A stretch of DNA of 42,153 nucleotides from Lactobacillus gigeriorum DSM 23908 = CRBIP 24.85 (GTDB lineage Bacteria; Bacillota; Bacilli; Lactobacillales; Lactobacillaceae): assembly GCF_000296855.1 (NCBI RefSeq), contig NZ_CAKC01000044.1:1-42153 (forward strand), written 5' to 3'. A program made the translations under genes and the position numbers. Below the pieces are notes generated by a model. The model had not been told where the DNA came from. It was given only the letters and a program-made list of their open reading frames with translations, and did no database searches. Positions 7,053 through 16,300 of this stretch are shown here, one piece after another (positions within the stretch are counted from its first letter, which is position 1; every line of letters starts with the position of its first letter).

Positions 7053-7096
7053 TGTTATAATATCTATTGGTGACTAGTGCCTCCCTTGAAAGGAGG
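7053..7096 (+). promoter_or_regulatory. toxin mRNA promoter and ribosome-site-sequestering hairpin
   Basis: Extended -10 TGTTATAAT (7053-7061). In the leader, CCTCC (7080-7084) can pair perfectly with the ribosome site GGAGG (7092-7096) across a 7-nt loop, hiding it. Fst-type toxin mRNAs are known to have such a 5' stem-loop over the ribosome site. Confidence 0.7.
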
Positions 7097-7104
7097 TGAA
7101 CCGT

Positions 7105-7209
7105 ATGCTTCGTGATTTTCTCACTTCGATCGTTGCCCCACTTTTAGTGGAAACAGTCATCAGACTGTTCGATTACTGGTGGAATAATCGTCACAACGAT
7201 CAAAGCTAG
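7105..7209 (+). CDS. Fst/Lpt-family type I toxin peptide
   Basis: 34 residues: MLRDFLTSIVAPLLVETV then IRLFDYWWNNRHNDQS. A short N-terminus, one membrane segment with the family Ala-Pro (IVAP), an aromatic/Trp boundary and a charged tail with Asn-Arg are the hallmarks of Fst (plasmid pAD1 par) and Lpt toxins, membrane peptides that disturb the cell envelope. It is on the + strand, opposite to the surrounding late genes. Its ribosome site is sequestered by a leader hairpin, and an antisense RNA (7252-7326) meets it head-on at a shared terminator. Family assignment is by pattern and by locus architecture. Confidence 0.82.
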   Translation: MLRDFLTSIVAPLLVETVIRLFDYWWNNRHNDQS

Positions 7210-7251
7210 TCGCTGTTTCACCACACGCCAAATCAAAGTTGCTATTTGGTG

Positions 7252-7326
7252 AAAAAAGAAAAGCATTGTCTGGCAGGACAATGCTTTTTTGTATGCTTCA
7301 TTATACAACTTTCTCACTCAGTTGCT
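7252..7326 (-). ncRNA. RNAII-like antitoxin RNA of the Fst/Lpt locus
   Basis: A - strand promoter (-35 TTTACT at 7360-7355, 16-bp spacer, -10 TATGAT at 7338-7333) predicts a start near 7326 and an RNA of about 75 nt ending at the shared terminator. Its 5' part carries one copy of a direct repeat whose other copy is in the toxin mRNA: TTTCTCACT followed by GTTGC, at 7117-7136 and 7310-7325. The RNA can thus pair with the toxin message near its start codon and again at the terminator. This is the two-contact arrangement (DRa/DRb plus terminator) of pAD1 RNAI/RNAII. Confidence 0.72.
7259..7290. terminator. bidirectional terminator shared by toxin and antitoxin RNAs
   Basis: Stem AGCATTGTC/GACAATGCT (7262-7270 with 7277-7285). 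Five or more T follow on the + strand; on the - strand the tract TTTCTTTTTT follows. A second hairpin (CCAAAT/ATTTGG, about 7228-7249) lies just inside the toxin transcript. Confidence 0.85.
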
Positions 7327-7421
7327 AAAAACATCATATCATATTTCAGATAAAAGTAAAGAACAGTTGAATAAAGCTACTTAGTGTTATCCAATTAAAA
7401 AGAACTAAGTGGGTTAGATTA

Positions 7422-7760
7422 CTAATTACCCCCGATAGCATCGAATACGAGACTAGAATATTCTGCAACTCCTAATCGATAACTATTCCAACTTGGAACA
7501 ATAACCAGTCCAAATTTAACACCTAACGAATTTACAAACGAAGTAAAATATTTTATTTCATTAGGCTTATATTTTGATTTAGTATAGAAATCATCAATAC
7601 CTCGCTTTTTGTCGATATTATCAAAAGTGGTATCAATTTGTTGCTGGTTAAAAGAGATAATTGCTACAGTTATATCAGTATTGGTATCTTTTAATTTTTT
7701 AGCATTAAAGGTTTCATTAGTGAACTCTAATCCATTATAAAATATTGATTCTACACTCAT
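7422..7760 (-). CDS. baseplate/receptor-binding region protein
   Basis: 112 residues from the ATG at 7760; the near-perfect GGGGTGATC ribosome site fixes this start rather than the GTG at 7769. It begins MSVESIFYNGLEF and has no recognised domain. It is the last of a run of small proteins following the BppU-like protein, so it is probably a baseplate or host-recognition accessory subunit. It overlaps nothing but is only 5 nt from the preceding stop. Confidence 0.55.
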   Translation of the reverse strand: MSVESIFYNGLEFTNETFNAKKLKDTNTDITVAIISFNQQQIDTTFDNIDKKRGIDDFYTKSKYKPNEIKYFTSFVNSLGVKFGLVIVPSWNSYRLGVAEYSSLVFDAIGGN

Positions 7761-7765
7761 AACGA

Positions 7766-8095
7766 TCACCCCACTACCCTACAAGCGGAGTCAATCGCTA
7801 TATATGTAACTTCATCAGAATCTCTAAATAAGAACCATTCGTTTGTAACTTTCGGAAATTTAAGGACATCAACAATGGTATAAGTTTTTGAAGTGCTAAT
7901 TGGATATCTAGTTGTTGATGGTGCTACCCAAAGCGTTAAGCTTGCACCTGGATAAAATCCATTAGATTCATCTTTATAGCCATCTAGATATCGCATTTGT
8001 TTGCCAATTCTAGGGTCTTTTGGCTTTTCTGGATAAAACTTTTGACCAGCAATTGCTAAGCCATTTATCTTTTGACCATTGCTTGCTAATCCCAT
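7766..8095 (-). CDS. baseplate accessory protein, GLAxAG-motif family (copy 3)
   Basis: 109 residues. The N-terminus MGLASNGQKINGLAIAGQKF matches those of the proteins at 8086-8589 and 11156-11659, while the rest is unrelated. This suggests a common docking or assembly tag with exchangeable C-terminal domains. Beta-rich and aromatic afterwards (SLTLWVAPSTTRYPIS). Ribosome site AAGG 7 nt before ATG. Probably part of the tail tip. Confidence 0.6.
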   Translation of the reverse strand: MGLASNGQKINGLAIAGQKFYPEKPKDPRIGKQMRYLDGYKDESNGFYPGASLTLWVAPSTTRYPISTSKTYTIVDVLKFPKVTNEWFLFRDSDEVTYIAIDSACRVVG

Positions 8096-8589
8096 ACAAT
8101 CGCCTTCTTTCTCAAAAGTGATTGTATGAATAGTTCAGCAATGGTTGATAGGTATCTAAATACCCCCCCGAATACAATATTGTTGTAATCGCAAAAAGCA
8201 ACAATAGGAAATTTCCAGTCGGCAGCATTATAGCCATCAAGCAATTTATTGTATTCAACTAGGGTACTTATCATTGCAAAAGCAATTTTTCGATCTGGTT
8301 GTTTAATCGTAAACAACAAATAAATTTGACGATTAAATTGATTGCTTGGACTAGTTTTAACATTGCTATTAAATCCAATTGTAGGTGCATATTGTAGACT
8401 TTTATCTTCAAGATTTTCTTTTAGAAATTGTATCTGATCAGAATTGCCTAAAAATGAAGCATTAGATATTGATTCAATTGATTTACCAGCTTCAGAGAAG
8501 TCTAGTTCTCCCCAGTTGCCTTCTGGTTTAAATAATTGTCCAGCAAAAGCTAAACCGTTTATTTTCTTACCATCGATTGCTAAGCCCAT
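8086..8589 (-). CDS. baseplate accessory protein, GLAxAG-motif family (copy 2), C-terminus shifted at a G7 tract
   Basis: 167 residues as read. N-terminus MGLAIDGKKINGLAFAGQLF is the shared motif. Near the end the coding strand has seven G (8169-8163). As written, the frame continues into a Leu/Arg-rich tail ending KKAIVWD that overlaps the next gene. With six G the protein would instead end FGGYLDTYQPLLNYSYNHF, with its stop just before the next ribosome site. That tail looks far more like a tail-fibre end and suits the gene spacing. The tract is a candidate phase-variable or error-prone site. Function otherwise unknown. Confidence 0.6.
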   Translation of the reverse strand: MGLAIDGKKINGLAFAGQLFKPEGNWGELDFSEAGKSIESISNASFLGNSDQIQFLKENLEDKSLQYAPTIGFNSNVKTSPSNQFNRQIYLLFTIKQPDRKIAFAMISTLVEYNKLLDGYNAADWKFPIVAFCDYNNIVFGGVFRYLSTIAELFIQSLLRKKAIVWD

Positions 8590-8641
8590 TCGATCATCTC
8601 CTTTCTAGGAAATGATCTCAATAGCCTAGTGACAAGGTGGG

Positions 8642-8914
8642 TTAGGAGAGCCTTATAACCCCCCGAATTACTATAGGAATATAGCCTATTTCATTACGTT
8701 CAGCCACATAGATCTTAGCATAAACCTTGCATTTTACCTCTTGAATCACACCGCCATTGTTCCAATAATCAGGATAATGGACTTGTGATGATTGAGCATT
8801 GCCGTTTTCATCAAGCAAGGTATCGCCATACTTGACGTTAGGTTTAGTGCCAATTAATTCATGAGGGTTCATTCCTAAATCAATGAATTCTTTGCCTTGA
8901 TATGTAAGAATCAT
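8642..8914 (-). CDS. small baseplate-region protein
   Basis: 90 residues from the ATG at 8914, which is 8 nt from the AAGGA ribosome site (an ATG at 8920 is too close). Sequence MILTYQGKEFIDLGMNPHE, then a beta-rich body ending IPIVIRGVIRLS. No family recognised. It lies directly behind the large BppU-like gene and is likely a partner in the baseplate. Near its end is a G6 run (8660-8655). Confidence 0.55.
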   Translation of the reverse strand: MILTYQGKEFIDLGMNPHELIGTKPNVKYGDTLLDENGNAQSSQVHYPDYWNNGGVIQEVKCKVYAKIYVAERNEIGYIPIVIRGVIRLS

Positions 8915-8928
8915 CAGCATTTTCCTTT

Positions 8929-11139
8929 CTAGCTAGTTTGTACAATACCGACTCCCCCGTTGACTTGTTTACTGAACTCTAAAGCTTTATTAGGGTCATC
9001 GGTTATCAAAAAAGGGGTCATATTCTCCGACAATTTATTTACTTGGTTTTGAATATCAGTAATATCGCTCTTCTTAGCATATTGATCAGCACTAAGATTG
9101 CCTAAGTTGTTAGCATTGTTAGCAGTACCTGAATAAACCCCGTTATTGTCTATAGTTTCTTTATGAGCACTATCAATACCATTTTGAACATTGGTATAAA
9201 ACTCAATACCAGCATTATTTGCTAGAATTAATCTTTCTGCATTGTCAGTGATTGAGTTCAGTATTGTTGTAGCCGATTCGCCACCGCCAATAACTGTACC
9301 ACCACTGCCTAAGGCAATTTGCATTCCACTAGGGTCATTTCCAACCTTAGTCTTTAATATACTGTTGCGACCACCGTAGCCATTATCTGCATCAATATAA
9401 AAACCAGAATTAGCCCTGATGTTACTTTTTAGCGAATTAATAGAATTATTTACATCATTTGTGGTTGCAATTCCAGTAACTGCACCAGTTTGACCATTCA
9501 CACTTGTAACACCAACGTCAATTGATACATTACCGATTTTGCCGTTAACAGATTGAACTTTAATATCATTTAAAGTTGCTATTCCAGTTATTGATCCTTT
9601 TTGACCATTTACACTGGTTACACCTAAATCTAGATTTACATCACCAGTTTGACCATTGAAGCTCGTAACACCAGTAGGCACATCGACATTACCGCTTGAA
9701 TCTGGAGCATTGCCGTTAACAGTCTTAACTTTACCGCCTTGTTCAATCTTTTGATCGGTCTCGGCTTTAGTGTAATGGTCAATTGAAATATTGCCATTGC
9801 TATCTGGCTGTTTGCCATCTACTGTTTTAACCTTACCAGCGCTTGCTACTAAGCTATCTACTTCGGATTTGCTATAAGTGTTTGCAGTCAATGCAAATTT
9901 AGTGAAATCAACGCTAGCAAAATCTTTTTGTGCTTGATCAACTGAAGCTTGTAAAGTTTTAAGTCGGGTATCTAATTCGCCCTCTTTTGATTCATTACTA
10001 TTAAGTTTATCACTCAATGCTTTAATCTGTGCGGTAAAGTCTGCTACCTGTTTTGACTTCCACGCATCATAATCTGATTGCATTGAGTTGATCTTATCAG
10101 TGAAATTTTGATTTGCTGTAGCTATTGCTGAATCACGTTGCTTAACAATTTCTGCTATAGCATCATTTTTAGCTTGTTCTACTTCAGCTAGTTTATTAGC
10201 AGAATCATCAGCTACACGTTTTAATTCAGCGTCATTAGCAGTCCTATTATCAGCTAATTGCTTTTCAAGTTTAGCAATTTCAGCATCATAACCTGCCTGA
10301 TTGTCTTTTAGCTGTTGGTCAGCTTTGGCTTGTATTGCATTAGCTTGTGTTTCCGCTTTTTGATTGATAGCTGAGATAGTGCTATTTGCATTCTCATTTA
10401 TCTGTTGAGTTTGTGCTTGTGCATCAGCTTTAATCTTAGCAATTTGGCTATCAGCGGTATCTTGGATTTGTTTAGTTTGTGTTTGCCATTGCGCTTGTAA
10501 ATCAATAAGTTTTTGATTATTAACATTGAAAGTTTGCTTCAGGTTGGCTATTAAATCATTACCTGATTTTTCAAGCTGTGCAATCTTTGCTTGAGCATCT
10601 TGGATTTCATTTGCAATATTAGATTTTCCAGAACTAATTGCGGTTGCTACATCTGATTTAAATTGCTCAATAATTGCATTAACGCTTTGTTCAGATTTTT
10701 GAATTACGCCGTTGTAATGATCCTCTAAAGCGCCTAATGTTGATACATAGTTATCATTGGCTGGGTTGTAAATTGCGTCCTTTATAACATCAAAATAGAA
10801 GTCCCTAGTAGTATCTATAACTTCAGTGCCATCTTTGATTTCAAACCATGCAACGCCTGAATCGCTATAAACTTGTGAGTGAAGTTTATATTCAAACTTA
10901 CCAGCTTTAGCGTCGGTTATTGTAAAAGCATCATAACTATCATCAACTACTATTTTGTTTCCTACTTTGTTTTCTGAAAACACTAATGTTTTACCAGTTA
11001 AATCATAACTACTCCCATTCTGATTAAGCAATTCAACTTTCAGAATTAAGCCCTTTTCTGATTGCCTGAGTTTTCTTCGATCATCATTAATTACTCGATA
11101 CGACTTATTTGTACTAAGAGTAATCGTAGCTAAACTCAT
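8929..11139 (-). CDS. BppU-like baseplate upper protein / long tail fibre
   Basis: 736 residues. Residues 1-140 match the BppU N-terminal immunoglobulin-like domain of lactic-phage baseplates (SEKGLILKVELLNQNG, then YDLTGKTLVFSENK, YNPANDNYVSTLGALE). Residues about 145-400 are a long Gln/Ala-rich coiled coil (IQAKADQQLKDNQAGYDAEI and similar). Residues about 410-580 hold a ladder of short beta repeats of the type VTSVNGQTGAVTGIATTNDV. The end is a fibre-like domain with a further coiled coil. It probably links the tail hub to receptor-binding subunits. The neighbouring gene at 11691-13184 is a paralogue in domain order. Confidence 0.8.
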   Translation of the reverse strand: MSLATITLSTNKSYRVINDDRRKLRQSEKGLILKVELLNQNGSSYDLTGKTLVFSENKVGNKIVVDDSYDAFTITDAKAGKFEYKLHSQVYSDSGVAWFEIKDGTEVIDTTRDFYFDVIKDAIYNPANDNYVSTLGALEDHYNGVIQKSEQSVNAIIEQFKSDVATAISSGKSNIANEIQDAQAKIAQLEKSGNDLIANLKQTFNVNNQKLIDLQAQWQTQTKQIQDTADSQIAKIKADAQAQTQQINENANSTISAINQKAETQANAIQAKADQQLKDNQAGYDAEIAKLEKQLADNRTANDAELKRVADDSANKLAEVEQAKNDAIAEIVKQRDSAIATANQNFTDKINSMQSDYDAWKSKQVADFTAQIKALSDKLNSNESKEGELDTRLKTLQASVDQAQKDFASVDFTKFALTANTYSKSEVDSLVASAGKVKTVDGKQPDSNGNISIDHYTKAETDQKIEQGGKVKTVNGNAPDSSGNVDVPTGVTSFNGQTGDVNLDLGVTSVNGQKGSITGIATLNDIKVQSVNGKIGNVSIDVGVTSVNGQTGAVTGIATTNDVNNSINSLKSNIRANSGFYIDADNGYGGRNSILKTKVGNDPSGMQIALGSGGTVIGGGESATTILNSITDNAERLILANNAGIEFYTNVQNGIDSAHKETIDNNGVYSGTANNANNLGNLSADQYAKKSDITDIQNQVNKLSENMTPFLITDDPNKALEFSKQVNGGVGIVQTS

Positions 11140-11155
11140 TTATTTCACCTCTTTT

Positions 11156-11659
11156 CTATGACTTGATTACTAGTGGCATATTCGATGCCAATTCATTTAT
11201 CACTAAATGCAAATTATTATCTGCTTGCAATCTATTTGAAGCATCAATCGAAAATTCGCTAGGTGTCCATATGGCAATACCGTCAGTAAAGTCAAAGAAT
11301 AAAAAATTTGGATCATTGGATACCATTGGTGTCATATGGTTATAATCAGCAGGAAATACAAAAGGCCTTGATACAAAGAATTGATCTTTATAAAACATCT
11401 CAAAATTGATCGTTTTGCCATTAAGATAGTCTTTTTGAAATTGAGTATATGGCACTTTCACGTAATATACATTACCTGTATAACCTATTGATAAAGAATT
11501 TCCATTAAATATGTAACTTCGTAAAGTAGGAACACCTAGACTATATGTATTATTCCCGATTACTACTTGATTTTTTGAATTATCAAACTTTACCTTACTG
11601 AATGTATCTCCAGCTAAAGCTAGTCCTTGTACTTCTTTACCATCTTTAACAATTCCCAT
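11156..11659 (-). CDS. baseplate accessory protein, GLAxAG-motif family (copy 1)
   Basis: 167 residues from the ATG at 11659 (GAGG 6 nt upstream). N-terminus MGIVKDGKEVQGLALAGDTF carries the motif shared with the genes at 7766 and 8086, followed by an unrelated beta-rich domain (VVIGNNTYSLGVPTLRSYIF). It sits between the two BppU-like genes, so copies of this tag alternate with the fibre genes. Likely tail-tip subunit. Confidence 0.6.
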   Translation of the reverse strand: MGIVKDGKEVQGLALAGDTFSKVKFDNSKNQVVIGNNTYSLGVPTLRSYIFNGNSLSIGYTGNVYYVKVPYTQFQKDYLNGKTINFEMFYKDQFFVSRPFVFPADYNHMTPMVSNDPNFLFFDFTDGIAIWTPSEFSIDASNRLQADNNLHLVINELASNMPLVIKS

Positions 11660-11690
11660 ATATTTCCTCAATCCTTTCTAGTTAATTTGA

Positions 11691-13184
11691 CTACCAGTAG
11701 TAAATTGATGAGGTATCTGCCTTTGACTTGTTATAAGCATCATCTTCAGAGCTAGCTTGCTTAAATGAAGTACCACCTGGATTTTGTTCTAACTTAGTTA
11801 CTCGATTGATTAAATCAGTAACCTTAGCAGTTTGATCGCTTGGAGCATTTAAAACATTGCTATAGTCAATCTTTCCTGTATATAAACCAGTTTGAGTAAT
11901 GCTTGCTACATTTTGACCAGTACTATTTCTGATATAGATAACTGGTGTATCATCATCCCCCAACTGGATAACAAAGTTTAGATTGTCTCTGCTTGTTTCC
12001 TCAGCAAATAGCTTTACCCAGTCGTTTTCACCATAGAACTCAATACCACCAACTTTGTAAGGAAATGAAGTTGAATCTTCATGACCTAAGTTAGCCGTTT
12101 CATCCCATTTGATGATTGCTTGATCAGTCAATTTACCACCAGCTAGCGGTAAATACTTATTTAAATCACTAGTTTTTGCTAAGCCGTCGGTACTTGGAAT
12201 TGGTACTTGAACATTGCCATTGCCATCAGGTTGATTGCCGTTAACGGTTTTAACCTTACCAGCATTAGCAACTAGATCATCTACCCGAGATTTATTGTAG
12301 TAGTTATCTAAATCACTAGGCTTAACAAATTGCGTAAAGTCATAGCCTTCAAGATCTTTCATCAATTTTTCAACCTTGGCAGTTGCATCAGCTGTTTCTT
12401 TAGTAATTTCATCGGCTTTAGATTGACTTTGCGATAATGCATCCCTAATTGGTTGAATTTGGCTATTGAAGCTGTCTAACTGTTGTTGTTTCCATGCATC
12501 ATAATCTTTTTGCAAATTAGCCCTATCATCTGCTACTTGCCCATTCCAACCATCTTTTAGTTTAGCAAATTCGTTACTGTAATCAGTGAGGCCTTGGCTA
12601 AAACTTGCAAGTTGATCTTTCATATTTTGAACCGATTTAGCAAATTCATCAGATGCCATCTGACCGATCTTATCAACCTGACCTTTAACATCATCACTAT
12701 ATCCAGAAATCATACTTGCAACTCTACTTGCTTCGGCCTTCAAGCGGTTTAACTCAGCTTCCATGCTAGAAGCATAATTATCATTTGGAAGATATATTAC
12801 TGGTGCAGGTATTACCTTAAAGTAGAAATCCTTAGTTGTATCTACAATTTCAGATCCTTTTTGCAAAGAAAAATACGCTGTACCATCAGCAGCATAAACT
12901 TGCCTTTGCAGCGTATATTCAAAGCGACCATTTTTAGGATCAGTCTTTATGATTTTTCCATTGTAGTCATTACTAGGGTCACCAGTATCAATTACGATCT
13001 TATCGCCTTTTTTAATTTCATTAAATGCAATTGAAATATCTGTCAAATCATATGGTGCATTATTTTCATCAACAATGGTTACTGGTAAAACTATTCCTTT
13101 TTCTGATTGTCTAATTATTCTCGTTCTATCATCAACAACTTGAGTTGATTTATCTGTTGTCAGTATCAGTTCCTGTAGTTTCAC
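11691..13184 (-). CDS. BppU-like baseplate upper protein, second copy
   Basis: 497 residues from the GTG at 13184. The ribosome site AGAGGTG and alignment with the other copy (MKLQELILTTDKS against MSLATITLSTNKS) both favour this start over the upstream GTGs. BppU-type domain at 1-140 (IIRQSEKGIVLPVTIVDENN, YAADGTAYFSLQKG). Coiled coil at about 145-290, then one VKTVNGNQPDGNGNVQVP repeat and a C-terminal beta region. Shorter version of the protein at 8929-11139; the two probably arose by duplication. Confidence 0.78.
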   Translation of the reverse strand: MKLQELILTTDKSTQVVDDRTRIIRQSEKGIVLPVTIVDENNAPYDLTDISIAFNEIKKGDKIVIDTGDPSNDYNGKIIKTDPKNGRFEYTLQRQVYAADGTAYFSLQKGSEIVDTTKDFYFKVIPAPVIYLPNDNYASSMEAELNRLKAEASRVASMISGYSDDVKGQVDKIGQMASDEFAKSVQNMKDQLASFSQGLTDYSNEFAKLKDGWNGQVADDRANLQKDYDAWKQQQLDSFNSQIQPIRDALSQSQSKADEITKETADATAKVEKLMKDLEGYDFTQFVKPSDLDNYYNKSRVDDLVANAGKVKTVNGNQPDGNGNVQVPIPSTDGLAKTSDLNKYLPLAGGKLTDQAIIKWDETANLGHEDSTSFPYKVGGIEFYGENDWVKLFAEETSRDNLNFVIQLGDDDTPVIYIRNSTGQNVASITQTGLYTGKIDYSNVLNAPSDQTAKVTDLINRVTKLEQNPGGTSFKQASSEDDAYNKSKADTSSIYYW

Positions 13185-13353
13185 TGTCACCACCTCTTGC
13201 TTTTAACTGTGTTTCAAGCTCAGAAATTTTACTCTTTAATTGATCATTTTCATTGTTCAAGCTTTGTAATTGCTCACCTTGAGTCGCAATTAATAATGCT
13301 TGATTAGCAATAATGCCACTAAGATTATTAGCTACAATTTGTTCTTTATTCAA
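13150..13353 (-). CDS. short coiled-coil baseplate-region protein
   Basis: 67 residues from the TTG at 13353, which has the ribosome site AAGAAGGTGAT 14 nt after the preceding stop. The ATG at 13389 would overlap that gene and lacks a site. Sequence NKEQIVANNLSGIIANQALL, then a heptad region (LQSLNNENDQLKSKISELETQ) and an acidic tail. Overlaps the next gene start. Such short coiled-coil proteins commonly follow the tail endopeptidase in Lactobacillus phages. Confidence 0.6.
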   Translation of the reverse strand: MNKEQIVANNLSGIIANQALLIATQGEQLQSLNNENDQLKSKISELETQLKARGGDSETTGTDTDNR

Positions 13354-13366
13354 AATAATCACCTTC

Positions 13367-16300
13367 TTAATAAATATCCCACTTGTCATGGCTACCCTTC
13401 CAGTGGTTCATAACCCAATGTGACGGCGTTGCATTTGTACTACTGTACATTATCATCATTCCTCTAGGAATATCTAAGGCATCAAGAATATCATTTTTTG
13501 TAATACCGCTTTTGGTTGTTACATATTGATTTACATTACTTGAAGTCAAAATTGTAGATCCGCGCCACATTAAATCATAATCAAGTAAGCCCGGCCCCAA
13601 TTTATGACCATTAAAAAGGATTCCATGTGGATGTAATTCTAAAGAGGCATAATTACTGCTATCATCATATACATCACCAATGCCTAAACCACCAAAGTTA
13701 CCATTATCCCAAATCTTATACGATCCTGATGATATCTTAGTCGAATAATTAGCTGAAGATAATCCAATACCATTGATAGTTTTATCTACAGGAAGATAGG
13801 CTGTACCGCCATTAAATTTTCCACCACTGATACCTAATGACTGAGTCCCATGATAAGTTCCACCAATCATTACATTAATTCCACCTTGAGAAAATTGAAA
13901 TGCACCAGTAATAGTGGCTGAATCTATAACAGCAGCAGAAATATAGCCACCATACATGGCATCCGCATAAACTGTTCCATCAGAACCAATAGCAGATTTT
14001 ACAATACTACCTGAACTATCATAATAGCCTAAACCTTCACTATTAAACATCATATATCCACCGCTATTGGATTTTGCTGTTAACGCAGTTGGATTAGCCC
14101 ATCCACCTACTGCATGAATTATGCTACTTCCTCCACTATTAATAAGACTAGCTAAATTACTATTAGCTTGATCTAGCTTAGCTAACTGACCCATGATAGA
14201 AGTTGAACTTGTAGGATCGCCTTTATTGCCAATTATTGGAGTCCACTCAGCAATTTGCTTACCATGAGCTGTTGTTAAATCTTTAACAGCTCCAAGATCT
14301 TCCATCAGCTTCTTTTCTGCTACTTGACGATCGCTGCCTTCTTTTTTTAAAAGATCGCGATATCTACCAATTAAAGATTCTGTATTGGTAATTCTTGCAT
14401 TTGTAGTTACATTAGCAGAATTAGCATTGTCATTAGCTGCTTGAAGCAATAAATGCTCATAGCTTACAGGAATATCACCAACAGTAATTGAAGTGTATTC
14501 ATGTGCCAATGCATCCCAAGTAACAGAGTTAACCTCTGCAGTCTCTTGTACACCTAACTCTGCAAAATCAACTCCAACTATGTCATACAAACCTAGCAGA
14601 GTGGATGGTCCTAAAATACCATGAAGCTGTTGATAGTCGATCGTTAGACTGACCGGTATTTTTCCAAATCTATTCTGTGTCATGTAGGCTTGAGCTAATT
14701 GATTTAATTGAGCAATATCATCAGGACTAGCAACATATGTACCATCTGCTTGCAATCCGCCTTTATCCATTGGATCATGTTGGAAATAGCTTGATAAATC
14801 TACATTCTGAACATGATCAATTTCATTATCCCAACTTGCTTCACTTCTAAGATATGCTGAAACAGTAACCTCATTTACATGAAATTCAGAATCAGTATCA
14901 TCGGCTTCATTTTCTGCATCACTAGGTTCTAAATCCGCATCCCCAGAAGTTGATAGGTATTTAGAATCGACCCAACCAGATTTACCAGCATAAGTAACGT
15001 AATAGCTTGTTCCACCATCGCCTCTTTTTGCGATGTTTCCAGTTCCAGAGACTAATTCCAGCTGTGCACCATCAGGAATTGCCCAATTGATTGCACTTGT
15101 TAAGGCTGGATCGCTATACATTTCAAACTTTCCATTTTCTTTAGCTTCATTACTAATGATTTTTGAAGGTGATTCTGGCTTTTTACTGCCCTTTTTGTTG
15201 TAGTCGATATCACTTGACTTAACCCAAACTCCATTAGAAACTTCGTAATAAGTATGGCCATTTTGGGTTACAGTATGTGTTACATTATGCCAACCCTTTT
15301 TAACGGTCGCTTTCGAAACTTTAGCAGTGTATTGGCTAGATTTTCTTGAACCATTTTTATTAGTCAGCTTACTTGTAGAAGTTCCAGTTTTAGCTTTGGA
15401 TTTCGTTTTACCAGAAGCTTTTTTAACATTTCCCTTCTTGTCAATGTAGTATTTTTGGGCATTGTCATCAACATATCCGGTCCCCTTAACTGGGACACTA
15501 GCATAACCTGCACCATCCCAGTTTGTATTAAGATGTGGTCCATAAATCCATGAATGCTCTTGACCACTAATTTTGTACCAAATATCAGATCCATTGTAGG
15601 CTTTCATTGAAACCTTTACTTTGTCACCATAATTTAGCTTACGACCAGTTTTATATTTATTAGGTCCATCAAATGGTGACCACCAAATGTTGATAGAAGG
15701 CTTGTAGGACACATAAACATACATTCCACCAGGAATTGTATATTTAAGACCGTCTCCTGTCGTGCTAGTAACATCCGCAGTAAAGTGTCCTTCGCTACTA
15801 GATACTAGATAGTTTCCAGACTTATCAAAATTGATCAAAGATGAGTCAACCCAACCATCCATTGGTGAACTAATATGATACCAGGTATTACCATTAGCAG
15901 TATCTGCTTCAAAGTCAATTCCATTTGAAGTTACCTTCATTCCTGGACTAATTGGATTTGTCGTATCTACAACCACTTTGGCCCCAGCAGAAAGCGAGCC
16001 AATAACCGTATGATCTGGTGTTGGAGCATTATAAATGCTAACAGTTCCACCAGCCATATAAGTTGCTGATCCATTAGAACTAAAGTTTGTAGAAATGTTC
16101 GACCAATCAACGTTTGAAGCTGTAGTTTTAGGTGGTTCAGGAGTATATTTGGCATAAAAATATCCAGCGGTATAAACATCAGAAATGTTTTTATCCTGCT
16201 GGATTGTTTTTAGGTTTCGACCATATTTAATAGCAATATTAGTTCTTCTACCTGCATTTTTATATAAACCAAACCGATAATTATCAAAAGTCCATTCTCC

